Shown here: one piece after another, positions 7,545 through 16,277 of the stretch | How the letters are laid out: every line of letters starts with the position of its first letter | Numbering within the stretch: position 1 is the first letter of the stretch | NCBI RefSeq assembly: GCF_014649535.1 | Contig: NZ_BMTF01000013.1 | Coordinates: forward strand, 1 to 64,000 | Direction of reading: 5' to 3' | From: Streptomyces gelaticus | GTDB taxonomy: Bacteria > Actinomycetota > Actinomycetes > Streptomycetales > Streptomycetaceae | DNA: 64,000 bases | Made by a program: the position numbers and the translations under genes | Notes under the pieces: model-generated | What the model saw: only the letters and a program-made list of their open reading frames with translations | Database searches by the model: none | Told to the model about the DNA's origin: nothing

Positions 7545-9563
7545 ATGCCCCCGAGTAGCGCTGCTCCGCAGCCCGGGGAGCCGGGAGCCCGTGCGGAGCG
7601 GGCTGCCGGTCCGGGACACAAGGCGTTCCAGATCGGGCGCTTGCTGCAGGGCGGCCGGTTGTTCCACGACCGGGCGCCCGGCGGACCCGTGCCGCGATTG
7701 CTGATGCGTTGGGTGCGGCGTCCGCTGCTGCCCGCCGTGCGGCTCTGGCGACGCAACCTCCAGCTGCGGGTTGTCGCGGGCACGCTGCTCATGTCGCTCG
7801 GCGTGGTGCTGCTCCTCGGGCTGGTCGTGATCGGGCAGGTGCGCAACGGCCTGCTCGAGGCCAAGGGCAAGGCCGCCCAGACGCAGGCGGCCGGCGGTTT
7901 CGCCGCTGCGCAGGAAAAGGCGAACGCTCCGCTCGCCCCCGGTGGTCAGGGCGGTGACACGACGGACGGCACCACCGCCAACAACTCCTGGCGGACCGAG
8001 CTCGTCGACCAGCTCGCCAGCGGCGGAAAGAACGCCTTCAACGTGGTGGCGCTCAGCGCCGACGAGGGAACGCGTGCCCCACGCGGCTCCGGCAGCGTAG
8101 AGGCGGTGAGTATTCCGCAGCGTCTGCGGGATGCCGTGAACAAGGGGCCCGGGGCGTTCCAGACGTACTCCGAGATCCAGTACGCGAACGGGCAGGATCC
8201 GCAGCCCGGACTCGTCGTGGGCAAGCGGCTCTACGACATCGACCACAATCCGTATCAGCTCTACTACCTCTTCCCGCTGACGCAGGAGGAGAAGTCGCTG
8301 ACGCTGATCAAGACCACGCTGGCCACCGCGGGGCTCTTCGTGGTCGTACTGCTCGGGGCCATCGCCTGGTTCGTGGTGAGGCAGGTCGTCACGCCCGTAC
8401 GGATGGCGGCCGGCATTGCCGAGCGGCTGTCCGCCGGCAGGCTCCAGGAACGGATGAAGGTCACCGGCGAGGACGACATCGCCCGGCTCGGTGAGGCCTT
8501 CAACAAGATGGCGCAGAACCTGCAGCTGAAGATCCAGCAGCTCGAAGAGCTCTCCCGCATGCAGCGGCGCTTCGTCTCCGATGTCTCCCACGAGCTGAGG
8601 ACACCGCTGACGACTGTACGGATGGCCGCGGATGTCATCCATGAGGCCCGCAGCGACTTCGATCCCGTGACGGCGCGCTCTGCGGAGCTGCTGGGGGACC
8701 AGCTCGACCGGTTCGAGTCACTGCTCTCCGATCTGCTGGAGATCAGCCGGTTCGACGCGGGTGCTGCGGCGCTGGAGGCGGAGCCGATAGATCTGCGTCA
8801 GGTCGTACGACGGGTGATCGGCGGGGCCGAGCCGCTGGCCGAGCGCAAGGGCACCCGGATCCGGGTGGTCGGCGACGAGCAGCCGGTGATTGCGGAGGCC
8901 GACGCGCGACGCGTCGAGCGAGTCCTGCGCAACCTCGTGGTCAACGCCGTGGAGCATGGCGAGGGCCGGGATGTCGTGGTGCGGATGGGGGTGGCCGGAG
9001 GCGCGGTCGCCGTGGCCGTCCGGGACTACGGAGTGGGCCTCAAGCCGGGCGAGGCGACGCGTGTGTTCAACCGTTTCTGGCGGGCGGACCCGGCTCGCGC
9101 GCGGACCACCGGCGGTACCGGTCTCGGGCTCTCCATCGCGGTGGAGGACGCCCGGCTGCACGGTGGGTGGCTGCAGGCATGGGGCGAGCCCGGTGGCGGT
9201 TCGCAGTTCCGGCTGACCCTGCCGCGTACGGCGGACGAGCCGCTGCGCGGATCGCCGATACCACTGGAACCCGAGGACTCCCGTCGCAACAAGGAGAGCC
9301 GTGAGCGGGCCGTGCCGAAGTCCGGGAGCGAGCACCGGCTGACGGCTGTGCCGGCCCAGCCGGGCGGCAGTGACCGGCCCGCGCTGCCCGTGCCGGCCCG
9401 TACCTCTGTGGCTCCGCGGACGGCGCCGGCCTCGGTGCATCCGGCGGCCCTTCCTGGAAGCGGCGCACGGGTGGTCGCCCGGCCTGCCGAGGACCGGCCG
9501 GGCGGCGAATTCGACACCGGGGCGCAGGGCCCGGAGCGGGGGGAAACGAATCGTGGGCACTGA
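7545..9563 (+). CDS. mtrB: Sensor histidine kinase MtrB
   Basis: 672 residues. TM1 lies about 70-95 (VVAGTLLMSLGVVLLLGLVVIG), an extracytoplasmic sensor region about 97-250, and TM2 about 255-278. Then a HAMP domain, HisKA with the phospho-accepting His in SDVSHELRTPL (about residue 349), and HATPase_c with NLVVNAVEHGEG (N box) and GTGLGLSIAVED (G2 box). The last ~100 residues are proline/arginine-rich and likely disordered. It probably phosphorylates MtrA. The stop overlaps the lpqB GTG by 11 bp, forming the conserved mtrA-mtrB-lpqB operon. Confidence 0.96.
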   Translation: MPPSSAAPQPGEPGARAERAAGPGHKAFQIGRLLQGGRLFHDRAPGGPVPRLLMRWVRRPLLPAVRLWRRNLQLRVVAGTLLMSLGVVLLLGLVVIGQVRNGLLEAKGKAAQTQAAGGFAAAQEKANAPLAPGGQGGDTTDGTTANNSWRTELVDQLASGGKNAFNVVALSADEGTRAPRGSGSVEAVSIPQRLRDAVNKGPGAFQTYSEIQYANGQDPQPGLVVGKRLYDIDHNPYQLYYLFPLTQEEKSLTLIKTTLATAGLFVVVLLGAIAWFVVRQVVTPVRMAAGIAERLSAGRLQERMKVTGEDDIARLGEAFNKMAQNLQLKIQQLEELSRMQRRFVSDVSHELRTPLTTVRMAADVIHEARSDFDPVTARSAELLGDQLDRFESLLSDLLEISRFDAGAAALEAEPIDLRQVVRRVIGGAEPLAERKGTRIRVVGDEQPVIAEADARRVERVLRNLVVNAVEHGEGRDVVVRMGVAGGAVAVAVRDYGVGLKPGEATRVFNRFWRADPARARTTGGTGLGLSIAVEDARLHGGWLQAWGEPGGGSQFRLTLPRTADEPLRGSPIPLEPEDSRRNKESRERAVPKSGSEHRLTAVPAQPGGSDRPALPVPARTSVAPRTAPASVHPAALPGSGARVVARPAEDRPGGEFDTGAQGPERGETNRGH

Positions 9564-11418
9564 CCGTCGCAGGGACGGCCATGGGCGGGTGCTGGGGCTG
9601 TTCGCACTGCTCGGAAGCGGCATGGTGCTGCTGTCCGCGTGCGGCTCGATGCCCGTCACTGGGGACGTCAAAGCGGTCGACGCCTCGCAGCCCGGCGACT
9701 CCCAGGTGCAGGTGTACGCCGTCGCGCCGCGCGACAACGCCACGCCCAACGAGGTGGTCGACGGCTTCCTGGAGTCCATGACCAGTGATGACCCGCGCTT
9801 CAGGACGACCCGTCAGTACCTGACGAAGAAGGCTGCCGAGACGTGGAAGCCGAACGCATTCACCACCGTGCTCACCAAGGCGCCGAACAGGAACGACCGG
9901 TCTCTGCGTGAGAACGACCGCAACATCACCGAGGTCACCTACACCCTGACCGGTGAGAAGGTGGCGACGGTCGACGCCCAGAGCGCCTATCAGCCGCTCG
10001 CGCCCACCGACTACAACCAGACCCTGCACCTGGTGAAGGAGAACGGGCCGGACGGCAAGGAGTGGCGGATCGACCAGGTGCCGGACGGTCTTCTGCTCGG
10101 GCAGTCCGACTTCAAGCGCCTCTACCGTTCCGTCAACAAGTACTACTTCGCGACGGGGCGGCCCGAGGCGCAGTCGACCCTGGTCGCCGACCCCGTGTAT
10201 CTGCGCAGCCGGACGGATCCCGTCACGGGGATGGACACCGTGACGCAGTCCGTGCGCAGCCTCCTCGCGGGGCCGACCAGTTGGCTGCGGCCGGTGGTCG
10301 CGTCCCGGTTCCCTCCCGGTACGGCGCTGAAGAAGGGGGTCACTTCGCTGGCGCCCGACGACCGCAACGTACTGAAGGTCCCGCTCGACAAGAAGGCGGA
10401 CGGCGTCGGGCAGCGTTCCTGTCGCATGATGGCCTCGCAGATCCTCTACACCCTGAGGGATCTGACGTCCGCACGGGTCGAGCAGGTCGAGCTGCAGCGC
10501 TCCGACGGCTCCCCGCTGTGTCTGCTCGGGGCGGATCAGGCGGAGGAGTTCGCTCCTGACGGTTCGTCGAGCGGTCCGGACAGCCAGTACTTCATCGATG
10601 ACAAGGGGCATGTGGAACGAATTCCCGGCAGCACCAAGGGAAGTGGAGCCCCGGAGGCGGTGACCGGCCCGTTCGGTGACGGACCGGTGCCGATGGGCGC
10701 GGTCGGTGTGGCCAGGGACGAGCAGTCGGCGGCGGCGGTCTCGAGCGACGGAGCGTCTCTCTACGTGTCGTCCATCATCACCGACGGCGAGCTTCCCGAT
10801 GCCTCGGTGACCAGCAGGGCCCACGACGCGAAGAACCGTCTGTCGACACCGAGCTGGGACGGCCGGGGCGACCTGTGGGTGGCCGACCGGGATCCCGGCA
10901 ACACCAGACTGCTGCGGCTGACCGGTGGCACCGGCCAGCCGCAGGAGGTCGCCGTGCCGGATCTGGGTGGCGGGCGGATCGAGGCGTTGCGCATGTCCGC
11001 GGACGGTGTGCGGATCGCCCTGCTGGTGAACCAGGACAACCGCAACACGCTGAAGATCGGCCGGATCGAGCGGCGCGGGCCGGCGTCGGAGCAGCAGGTG
11101 TCGGTGGTGGAGCTGCGTCAGGCGGCCCCGCAGCTGATGGACGTGACGGCGATGTCGTGGTCGGGCCGCAGCCGCCTCGTGGTGGTCGGCAAGGAGCAGG
11201 GCGGCGTGCAGCAGGTGCGCTATGTGCAGGCGGACGGCTCGACATCCGCGTCGGGCGTGCTGCCCGGCGTGAACCAGGTGTCGTCGGTCGCGGCGGCGGA
11301 CGACGAGCAGCTTCCGCTGATGGCGGTCACGTCCAGCGACGGGATCGTGAAACTGTCGCCCGGCGACAACTGGCAGACGGTCGTCAAGAAAGGTTCGTCG
11401 CTGGTCTACCCGGGCTGA
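9553..11418 (+). CDS. lpqB: Lipoprotein LpqB, MtrB accessory protein
   Basis: 621 residues. A signal peptide ends in the lipobox LLSAC with lipidated Cys30. A GerMN/sporulation-like domain is followed by a C-terminal beta-propeller-like region with repeated WDGRGDLWV-type strands. In mycobacteria LpqB interacts with the extracytoplasmic part of MtrB and affects MtrA phosphorylation. The GTG at 9553 overlaps the end of mtrB and places the lipobox correctly; longer upstream readings would bury the signal peptide. Located on the outer face of the membrane. Confidence 0.95.
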   Translation: MGTDRRRDGHGRVLGLFALLGSGMVLLSACGSMPVTGDVKAVDASQPGDSQVQVYAVAPRDNATPNEVVDGFLESMTSDDPRFRTTRQYLTKKAAETWKPNAFTTVLTKAPNRNDRSLRENDRNITEVTYTLTGEKVATVDAQSAYQPLAPTDYNQTLHLVKENGPDGKEWRIDQVPDGLLLGQSDFKRLYRSVNKYYFATGRPEAQSTLVADPVYLRSRTDPVTGMDTVTQSVRSLLAGPTSWLRPVVASRFPPGTALKKGVTSLAPDDRNVLKVPLDKKADGVGQRSCRMMASQILYTLRDLTSARVEQVELQRSDGSPLCLLGADQAEEFAPDGSSSGPDSQYFIDDKGHVERIPGSTKGSGAPEAVTGPFGDGPVPMGAVGVARDEQSAAAVSSDGASLYVSSIITDGELPDASVTSRAHDAKNRLSTPSWDGRGDLWVADRDPGNTRLLRLTGGTGQPQEVAVPDLGGGRIEALRMSADGVRIALLVNQDNRNTLKIGRIERRGPASEQQVSVVELRQAAPQLMDVTAMSWSGRSRLVVVGKEQGGVQQVRYVQADGSTSASGVLPGVNQVSSVAAADDEQLPLMAVTSSDGIVKLSPGDNWQTVVKKGSSLVYPG

Positions 11419-11544
11419 GCGTCGCAGGTCTCCCCGGGCTGAGAGGCGCGAGGCCAGTTCCGCGCTGTCCCGCTGCCCACAGAGGGTGGCCTGCTGTTTT
11501 CCACAGGGGTGGCTCGCTCGCGCCGGGAAGCGCACAGTGGAGTC

Positions 11545-12270
11545 ATGCGGGGGTGGTGGCGGGAGATCTCCGGTTTGGTGCTGCCGGTTTCCTGCGGCGG
11601 TTGCGGCAGGCCGCGCGTGGAGCTGTGCGAGGAATGCCGTGCGGAGCTGCACGGCGGGGTTCCGCGCCGGGTGCGGCCCGTCCCGGAGCCCGTGGGCCTG
11701 CCGGTGGTGCACGCGGCCGCCGCGTACGAGAACGCGGTACGTGCCGTGCTGCTGGCCCACAAGGAGCGGGGTGAGCTGGGGCTGGCCGGGGCGCTCGGCA
11801 AGGCCCTGGCGGGGGCCGTACGGGCCGGGACGGGGCATACGGGTGCGGCCGGCCCGCTGCTGCTCGTACCTGTGCCGTCGGCGCGGCGGGCGGTGGCGGC
11901 ACGGGGCCACGATCCGACGCGCAGGATCGCACTGGCCGCGGCGGGAGAGCTGAGGCGCGGCGGCACCCGGGCCCAGGTGGTCGCGGTGCTCCGGCAACGG
12001 CGCGCGGTGGCCGACCAGGCGGGGCTGGGCGCCCGGCAGCGGCAGGTGAATCTGGCAGGGGCGCTGGAGGTCGTGGCCGGGGGCGAGCGGCTGCTTGCGG
12101 CCGGACGGGTGGTGCTGGTGGACGACCTTCTGACGACGGGAGCCTCGCTCGCCGAGGCGGCTCGGGCGGTGGCAGCGGCGTGCGGGCACGTGCCCGCTCC
12201 CGGTGGCGGGCAGGCGGCCGTTGTCGCAGTCTCTCCCTCGGCCTTCGAAATAAACCGGAACTGTCAATGA
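11545..12270 (+). CDS. ComF-family phosphoribosyltransferase-like protein
   Basis: About 241 residues. N-terminal zinc-ribbon-like cysteines (SCGGCG and CEEC, about residues 12-33) precede a type I phosphoribosyltransferase domain: LLVPVPSARRAVAARGHDP (about 108-130), QRRAVADQAGL, and the PRPP-binding loop VVLVDDLLTTGASL (about 190-203). ComF proteins are tied to DNA uptake in other bacteria; the exact role in actinobacteria is unproven. An ORF at this place between lpqB and hpf is conserved in mycobacteria too. The ATG at 11545 gives the usual N-terminus; a GTG at 11509 is possible. Confidence 0.88.
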   Translation: MRGWWREISGLVLPVSCGGCGRPRVELCEECRAELHGGVPRRVRPVPEPVGLPVVHAAAAYENAVRAVLLAHKERGELGLAGALGKALAGAVRAGTGHTGAAGPLLLVPVPSARRAVAARGHDPTRRIALAAAGELRRGGTRAQVVAVLRQRRAVADQAGLGARQRQVNLAGALEVVAGGERLLAAGRVVLVDDLLTTGASLAEAARAVAAACGHVPAPGGGQAAVVAVSPSAFEINRNCQ

Positions 12271-12592
12271 ACTTGCATCGTTGCAGGTAATGAGTAGGGA
12301 AAACAGCCCGAACGGAGGTACGCGCGAGTAGCGGGTGCCGACATCCGGCCAGGCAGGCTATGTTCAGTTGTGAGGAATGGTGAATGCCGGACCTCGATGA
12401 ATGCACCACCAGGTTTCGGGCAGGCAACACACCAGTAGTCCAGGCGCTGGAAATTCGGCGGGGTGGAGACCTCGCCGATGGGGGAGGAGGAGGTGGAAGT
12501 CACCGAGTCCGCGGCTCCGGTTGTCACCGGGGCCTGGTGCAAAAGGGAGATGCTCCGCCCCTGAGCGGAGCGATCCGGGAACGGAGTTCTGC
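12271..12592. other. Non-coding leader region of hpf
   Basis: This 322-bp gap has no convincing gene. It holds a possible -10 (TATGTT near 12360) and a GC hairpin at 12552-12571 (gctccgc / gcggagc) about 20 bp before the hpf start, without a T tract, so it is a 5'-UTR structure rather than a terminator. No -35 or known operator could be assigned. Confidence 0.4.
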
Positions 12593-13282
12593 GTGGACAT
12601 CGTCGTCAAGGGCCGCAAGACCGAGGTGCCCGAGCGGTTCCGCAAGCACGTGGCCGAGAAGCTGAAGCTGGACAAGATCCAGAAGTTCGACGGCAAGGTG
12701 ATCAGCCTCGACGTCGAGGTGTCCAAGGAGCCGAACCCCCGTCAGGCCGACCGTTCCGACCGGGTGGAGATCACGCTCCGCTCGCGCGGTCCGGTCATCC
12801 GGGCGGAAGCGGCCGCAGGCGACCCGTACGCAGCGTTGGACCTGGCCACCGGCAAGCTGGAGGCGCGGCTGCGCAAGCAGCACGACAAGCGCTACAGCCG
12901 CCGCGGCAATGGCCGGATCCCTGCTGCCGAGGTCGCCGAGACCGTGCCGGGTGCGGCGTCGTTCAACGGCGAGGGCGACCTGGTCGCCAATGAGTCCGCC
13001 GAGTCGGTGCCCACCACCAGGTTCGGCTCGTTGGAGGTTCAGGGCGAGGGTCCGCTGGTGATGCGCGAGAAGACGCACGTCGCCGCACCGATGTCGCTCG
13101 ACCAGGCGCTCTACGAGATGGAGCTGGTCGGGCACGACTTCTATCTGTTCGTCGACTCCGAGACCAAGGAACCCAGTGTCGTCTACCGACGGCATGCCTA
13201 TGACTACGGTGTCATTCACCTGAGGACCGACCCGCTGGCCGCCGACGAGGCGGGCGGCGCAGGCGGTGCGCTCGGCGGCTGA
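12593..13282 (+). CDS. hpf: Long-form ribosome hibernation promoting factor
   Basis: 229 residues, the long HPF type found in actinobacteria. The N-terminal S30AE/RaiA domain (about 1-105) starts VDIVVKGRKTEVPERFRKHV; a variable linker leads to the C-terminal dimerisation domain (about 165-220) with KTHVAAPMSLDQALYEMEL and FVDSETKEPSVVYRR. It binds 70S ribosomes and drives formation of 100S dimers during dormancy. The GTG start has GGAG 7-8 nt upstream. Longer readings into the leader have no such site. It lies between comF and a response regulator, as in related genomes. Confidence 0.95.
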   Translation: MDIVVKGRKTEVPERFRKHVAEKLKLDKIQKFDGKVISLDVEVSKEPNPRQADRSDRVEITLRSRGPVIRAEAAAGDPYAALDLATGKLEARLRKQHDKRYSRRGNGRIPAAEVAETVPGAASFNGEGDLVANESAESVPTTRFGSLEVQGEGPLVMREKTHVAAPMSLDQALYEMELVGHDFYLFVDSETKEPSVVYRRHAYDYGVIHLRTDPLAADEAGGAGGALGG

Positions 13283-13296
13283 CGCCACGCTTTCGC

Positions 13297-13333
13297 GGTG
13301 CCCCTGGAGTGCCTGTGAGCTCCCAGGGGCACC
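13297..13333 (+). terminator. Hairpin downstream of hpf
   Basis: An 11-bp perfect inverted repeat (ggtgcccctgg / ccaggggcacc) begins 14 bp after the hpf stop. There is no T run, which is common for Streptomyces intergenic terminators. Confidence 0.6.
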
Positions 13334-13467
13334 CGCGTGCGACCACGGGATCACCGCTCTGTCGTCCAGGCATGGAATCATGGCGTCCCAAGCCAATCGG
13401 TGCTCTGTGAACTGCCGTTGGCGGACAGTGTGTGAACTTCAGGCCACGGCCTTCAGGGGGAGGAACG

Positions 13468-14217
13468 ATGGCGGACACCTTCGGGCCCATGCGCGATGTG
13501 AACGATGCCGACGAGATCGCCGGAGCCGGCGCGGACATGGACAACGGTTTCCGCAAGGAGCCGATCAGAGTCCTCGTGGTCGACGACCACGCGCTCTTCC
13601 GCAGGGGCCTGGAGATCGTCCTCGCCCAGGAGGAGGACATCCAGGTCGTCGGCGAGGCGGGTGACGGGTCGGAGGCGGTCGACAAGGCCGCAGATCTGCT
13701 TCCCGACATCGTGCTGATGGATGTACGGATGCCCAAGCGCGGGGGCATCGAGGCCTGCACCTCCATCAAGGAGGTGGCCCCCAGCGCGAAGATCATCATG
13801 CTGACGATCAGTGACGAGGAGGCCGACCTCTACGACGCGATCAAGGCCGGCGCCACCGGCTATCTCCTCAAGGAGATCTCCACGGACGAAGTGGCCACGG
13901 CCATTCGCGCGGTCGCCGACGGGCAGTCCCAGATCAGCCCCTCCATGGCGTCCAAGCTGCTCACCGAGTTCAAGTCGATGATCCAGCGGACCGACGAGCG
14001 CCGGCTGGTACCCGCGCCGCGGCTCACCGACCGGGAACTCGAAGTCCTCAAACTCGTTGCGACCGGCATGAACAATCGCGATATCGCGAAGGAACTGTTC
14101 ATTTCCGAGAACACCGTGAAGAACCACGTCCGCAACATTCTGGAGAAGCTGCAGCTGCACTCCCGGATGGAAGCTGTGGTCTATGCCATGCGGGAGAAGA
14201 TCCTTGAGATCAGGTGA
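13468..14217 (+). CDS. LuxR/NarL-type response regulator
   Basis: 249 residues. After a ~30-residue extension, the receiver domain has VVDDHALFRRG, phospho-acceptor Asp in IVLMDVRMPKRGG (about residue 86), T/S in MLTISD and K in GYLLKEIS. A C-terminal GerE/LuxR helix-turn-helix (about 185-245) reads LTDRELEVLKLVATGMNNRDIAKEL and ISENTVKNHVRNIL. No sensor kinase is encoded nearby, so it is an orphan regulator with unknown input and targets. The ATG at 13468 has a strong GGGGAGG 7 nt upstream. Confidence 0.93.
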   Translation: MADTFGPMRDVNDADEIAGAGADMDNGFRKEPIRVLVVDDHALFRRGLEIVLAQEEDIQVVGEAGDGSEAVDKAADLLPDIVLMDVRMPKRGGIEACTSIKEVAPSAKIIMLTISDEEADLYDAIKAGATGYLLKEISTDEVATAIRAVADGQSQISPSMASKLLTEFKSMIQRTDERRLVPAPRLTDRELEVLKLVATGMNNRDIAKELFISENTVKNHVRNILEKLQLHSRMEAVVYAMREKILEIR

Positions 14218-14235
14218 GGGCAGGGGAACACCGGC

Positions 14236-15411
14236 TCAGGCCAGGGCGCGGGCTATCTCCTGAGTGAGCGGCTCCCGCAGCTCCGGTGCGTCGACCCGCT
14301 CCAGCCGGACATCCGTACAGCCGACCCAGGACGCGGCTTCCACCAGCGCCTCGGCCATCGGCACCACGGCCTTCCTGCCGGCCAGCGACACCTGGCGGGC
14401 GACCAGCGTGCTGCCCTCGCGCGCCGGGTCGACGCGGCCCTGCAGCTTCCCGCCTGCCAGCAGCGGCATCGCGAAATATCCGTGGACCCGCTTGGGCTTG
14501 GGGACGTAGGCCTCCAGGCGGTGGGTGAAACCGAAGATCCGCTCGGTGCGCGCCCGCTCCCAGATCAGGGAGTCGAACGGCGACAGCAGCGTCGTACGAT
14601 GCCGCCCGCGCGGCTCCGAGGCCAGCGCCGCCGGGTCCGCCCAGGCCGGTTTCGCCCAGCCCTGCACCGTCACCGGCACCAGTCCGGAGTCCTCCACCAC
14701 CGCGTCGAACTGCTCGCCCCTCAGCCGGTGGTAGTCCGCGATGTCAGCGCGGGTGCCCACCCCCAGGGACTGCCCCGCGAGGGCGACCAGCCGTCGCAGG
14801 CACTCGGTGTCGTCCAGATCGTCGTGCAGCACGTCATCGGGCAGGGCCCGCTCGGCGAGGTCGTACACCCGCTTCCAGCTGCGGCGCTCGGTGCACACCA
14901 CCTCGCCGTACATCAGGGCGCGCTCGACGGCGACCTTCGACGCCGACCAGTCCCACCACTCCCCGCCGTTCTTCGCGCCGCCCAGCTCCGTCGCCGTCAG
15001 TGGGCCCTCGGTGCGCAGCTGCTTGATCACCGTCTCGTACGCGCCGTCCGGCAGGTCGTGGTGCCAGTGCGGGCGCGCGCGGTAGGCGCGGCGGCGGAAG
15101 GCGAAGTGCGGCCACTCCTCGACCGGCAGGATGCAGGCCGCGTGCGACCAGTACTCGAAGGTGCGGCCGCCGGCCCAGTACGCCTCCTCCACGGTGCGCC
15201 GGCCGACCGCGCCGAGGCGCGCGTACGGAATCAGTTCGTGTGATCGCGCGAGCACCGAGATCGTGTCGAGCTGCACGGCGCCGAGATGCCGCAGCACGCC
15301 AGGAACCCCGGCCCGGCGGTCCGGAGCGCCGAGAAAGCCCTGGGCGCGCAGGGCGATTCTGCGGGCCTGGTCGGCGGAGAGTTCAGCGGCGGGAGGCGGC
15401 ACAGACGTCAT
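14236..15411 (-). CDS. Winged-helix DNA glycosylase-like protein, AlkX/YcaQ type
   Basis: About 391 residues, HTH_42 superfamily (formerly DUF1006). The N-terminal motif AVQLDTISVLARSHEL carries Q47-L-D49. AlkX (YcaQ) enzymes use a Q-x-D motif and unhook interstrand crosslinks in DNA, while AlkZ antibiotic self-resistance enzymes use Q-x-Q. The Q-x-D form therefore points to a general repair role. Winged-helix elements follow, with WYGEVVC-like and LLSPFDSLIWERARTERIFGF segments typical of the family. The start at 15411 is preferred; an ATG at 15441 lacks a ribosome site. It converges with the response regulator gene. Confidence 0.88.
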   Translation of the reverse strand: MTSVPPPAAELSADQARRIALRAQGFLGAPDRRAGVPGVLRHLGAVQLDTISVLARSHELIPYARLGAVGRRTVEEAYWAGGRTFEYWSHAACILPVEEWPHFAFRRRAYRARPHWHHDLPDGAYETVIKQLRTEGPLTATELGGAKNGGEWWDWSASKVAVERALMYGEVVCTERRSWKRVYDLAERALPDDVLHDDLDDTECLRRLVALAGQSLGVGTRADIADYHRLRGEQFDAVVEDSGLVPVTVQGWAKPAWADPAALASEPRGRHRTTLLSPFDSLIWERARTERIFGFTHRLEAYVPKPKRVHGYFAMPLLAGGKLQGRVDPAREGSTLVARQVSLAGRKAVVPMAEALVEAASWVGCTDVRLERVDAPELREPLTQEIARALA

Positions 15412-15465
15412 GCCTCGCACCCTAGAGGCAGCCACTGACATCCGGCCGGGGAGCTGTGGACTTCG

Positions 15466-16038
15466 TCAGGGGGCGGGCAGATAGGCGTGGGCGCCCGGCA
15501 GGCCGAGATCGGAAGGGAGCAGCGCACCGATCCAGGAGTCGCGCCGTACTCCCTTGTTGAGCAGGCCCGACCGCTGTTCGCCCTCCATCCGGAATCCAGC
15601 TCTCAGCGCTACGGCACGCGAGGGGAGGTTGCCCACCTCGGCACGCCACTCCAGCCGGTCACCGCCGAGTGCGGTGAAGGTCCAGCGGGCGGCGGTCAGC
15701 ACCGCCTCCGTCGTATAGCCGCGGCCCCGGTGCTCCTCGGCGGTCCAGAAGCCCACCTCGTACGTGTTCGGGAGATTGCGGCGGTTGATACCGAGCGCAC
15801 CGGTCAGGGCCCCGCTCTCGCGCAGGACCACCGCGAAGTTGTACATGGAGTCGTCGTGCCAGCCGCCGGGGCACAGCTTCTTCGCGAAGAGTTCCGCGTC
15901 GGCGCGGCTGTACGGGGAGGGCACCACCGTCCACCGCTGGATGTCCGGGTCCTGACAGGCGGCGTGGATCGCGTCCGTGTCACCGCCAGTGAAGGGGCGC
16001 AGCAGCAGACGGTCGCTGGCGAGGGTGATCGGCTCCAT
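15466..16038 (-). CDS. GNAT family N-acetyltransferase, RimJ/RimL-like
   Basis: 190 residues. The fold begins [31 protein letters not shown], characteristic of the RimJ/RimL GNAT group, with acetyl-CoA loop [19 protein letters not shown] (about residues 100-118) and [27 protein letters not shown] near the C-terminus. It transfers an acetyl group from acetyl-CoA to an unknown amine, possibly a protein N-terminus or small molecule. The ATG at 16038 is used. It is divergent from secA. Confidence 0.88.
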   Translation of the reverse strand: MEPITLASDRLLLRPFTGGDTDAIHAACQDPDIQRWTVVPSPYSRADAELFAKKLCPGGWHDDSMYNFAVVLRESGALTGALGINRRNLPNTYEVGFWTAEEHRGRGYTTEAVLTAARWTFTALGGDRLEWRAEVGNLPSRAVALRAGFRMEGEQRSGLLNKGVRRDSWIGALLPSDLGLPGAHAYLPAP

Positions 16039-16277
16039 GTACGGATTCTGCGGAGGTGCCGCGTTCGAAGCGAACACTTTTCGGACTTCCCGGCACCTTC
16101 GGCGCTCGTCGGCCGTTGTCTCGGAAGGGACGGCGGGGCCGACGGCGCGGCAGCCCTCCCGGCGCGGCGGGGTCCTCGCTTACGATGGCCGTTGCGGTGG
16201 GGCCCACCTGCCGTGCCCGCGCCAGAGTCCATAACACGACCCAGTGCCAGGCCCGACCGGCAAGGAGACCAGCCTCA

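Noticed and set aside
9067-12267. A 1,066-codon minus-strand frame across mtrB, lpqB and comF
   Set aside because: Antisense shadow; the plus-strand genes have clear domains and coupled starts.
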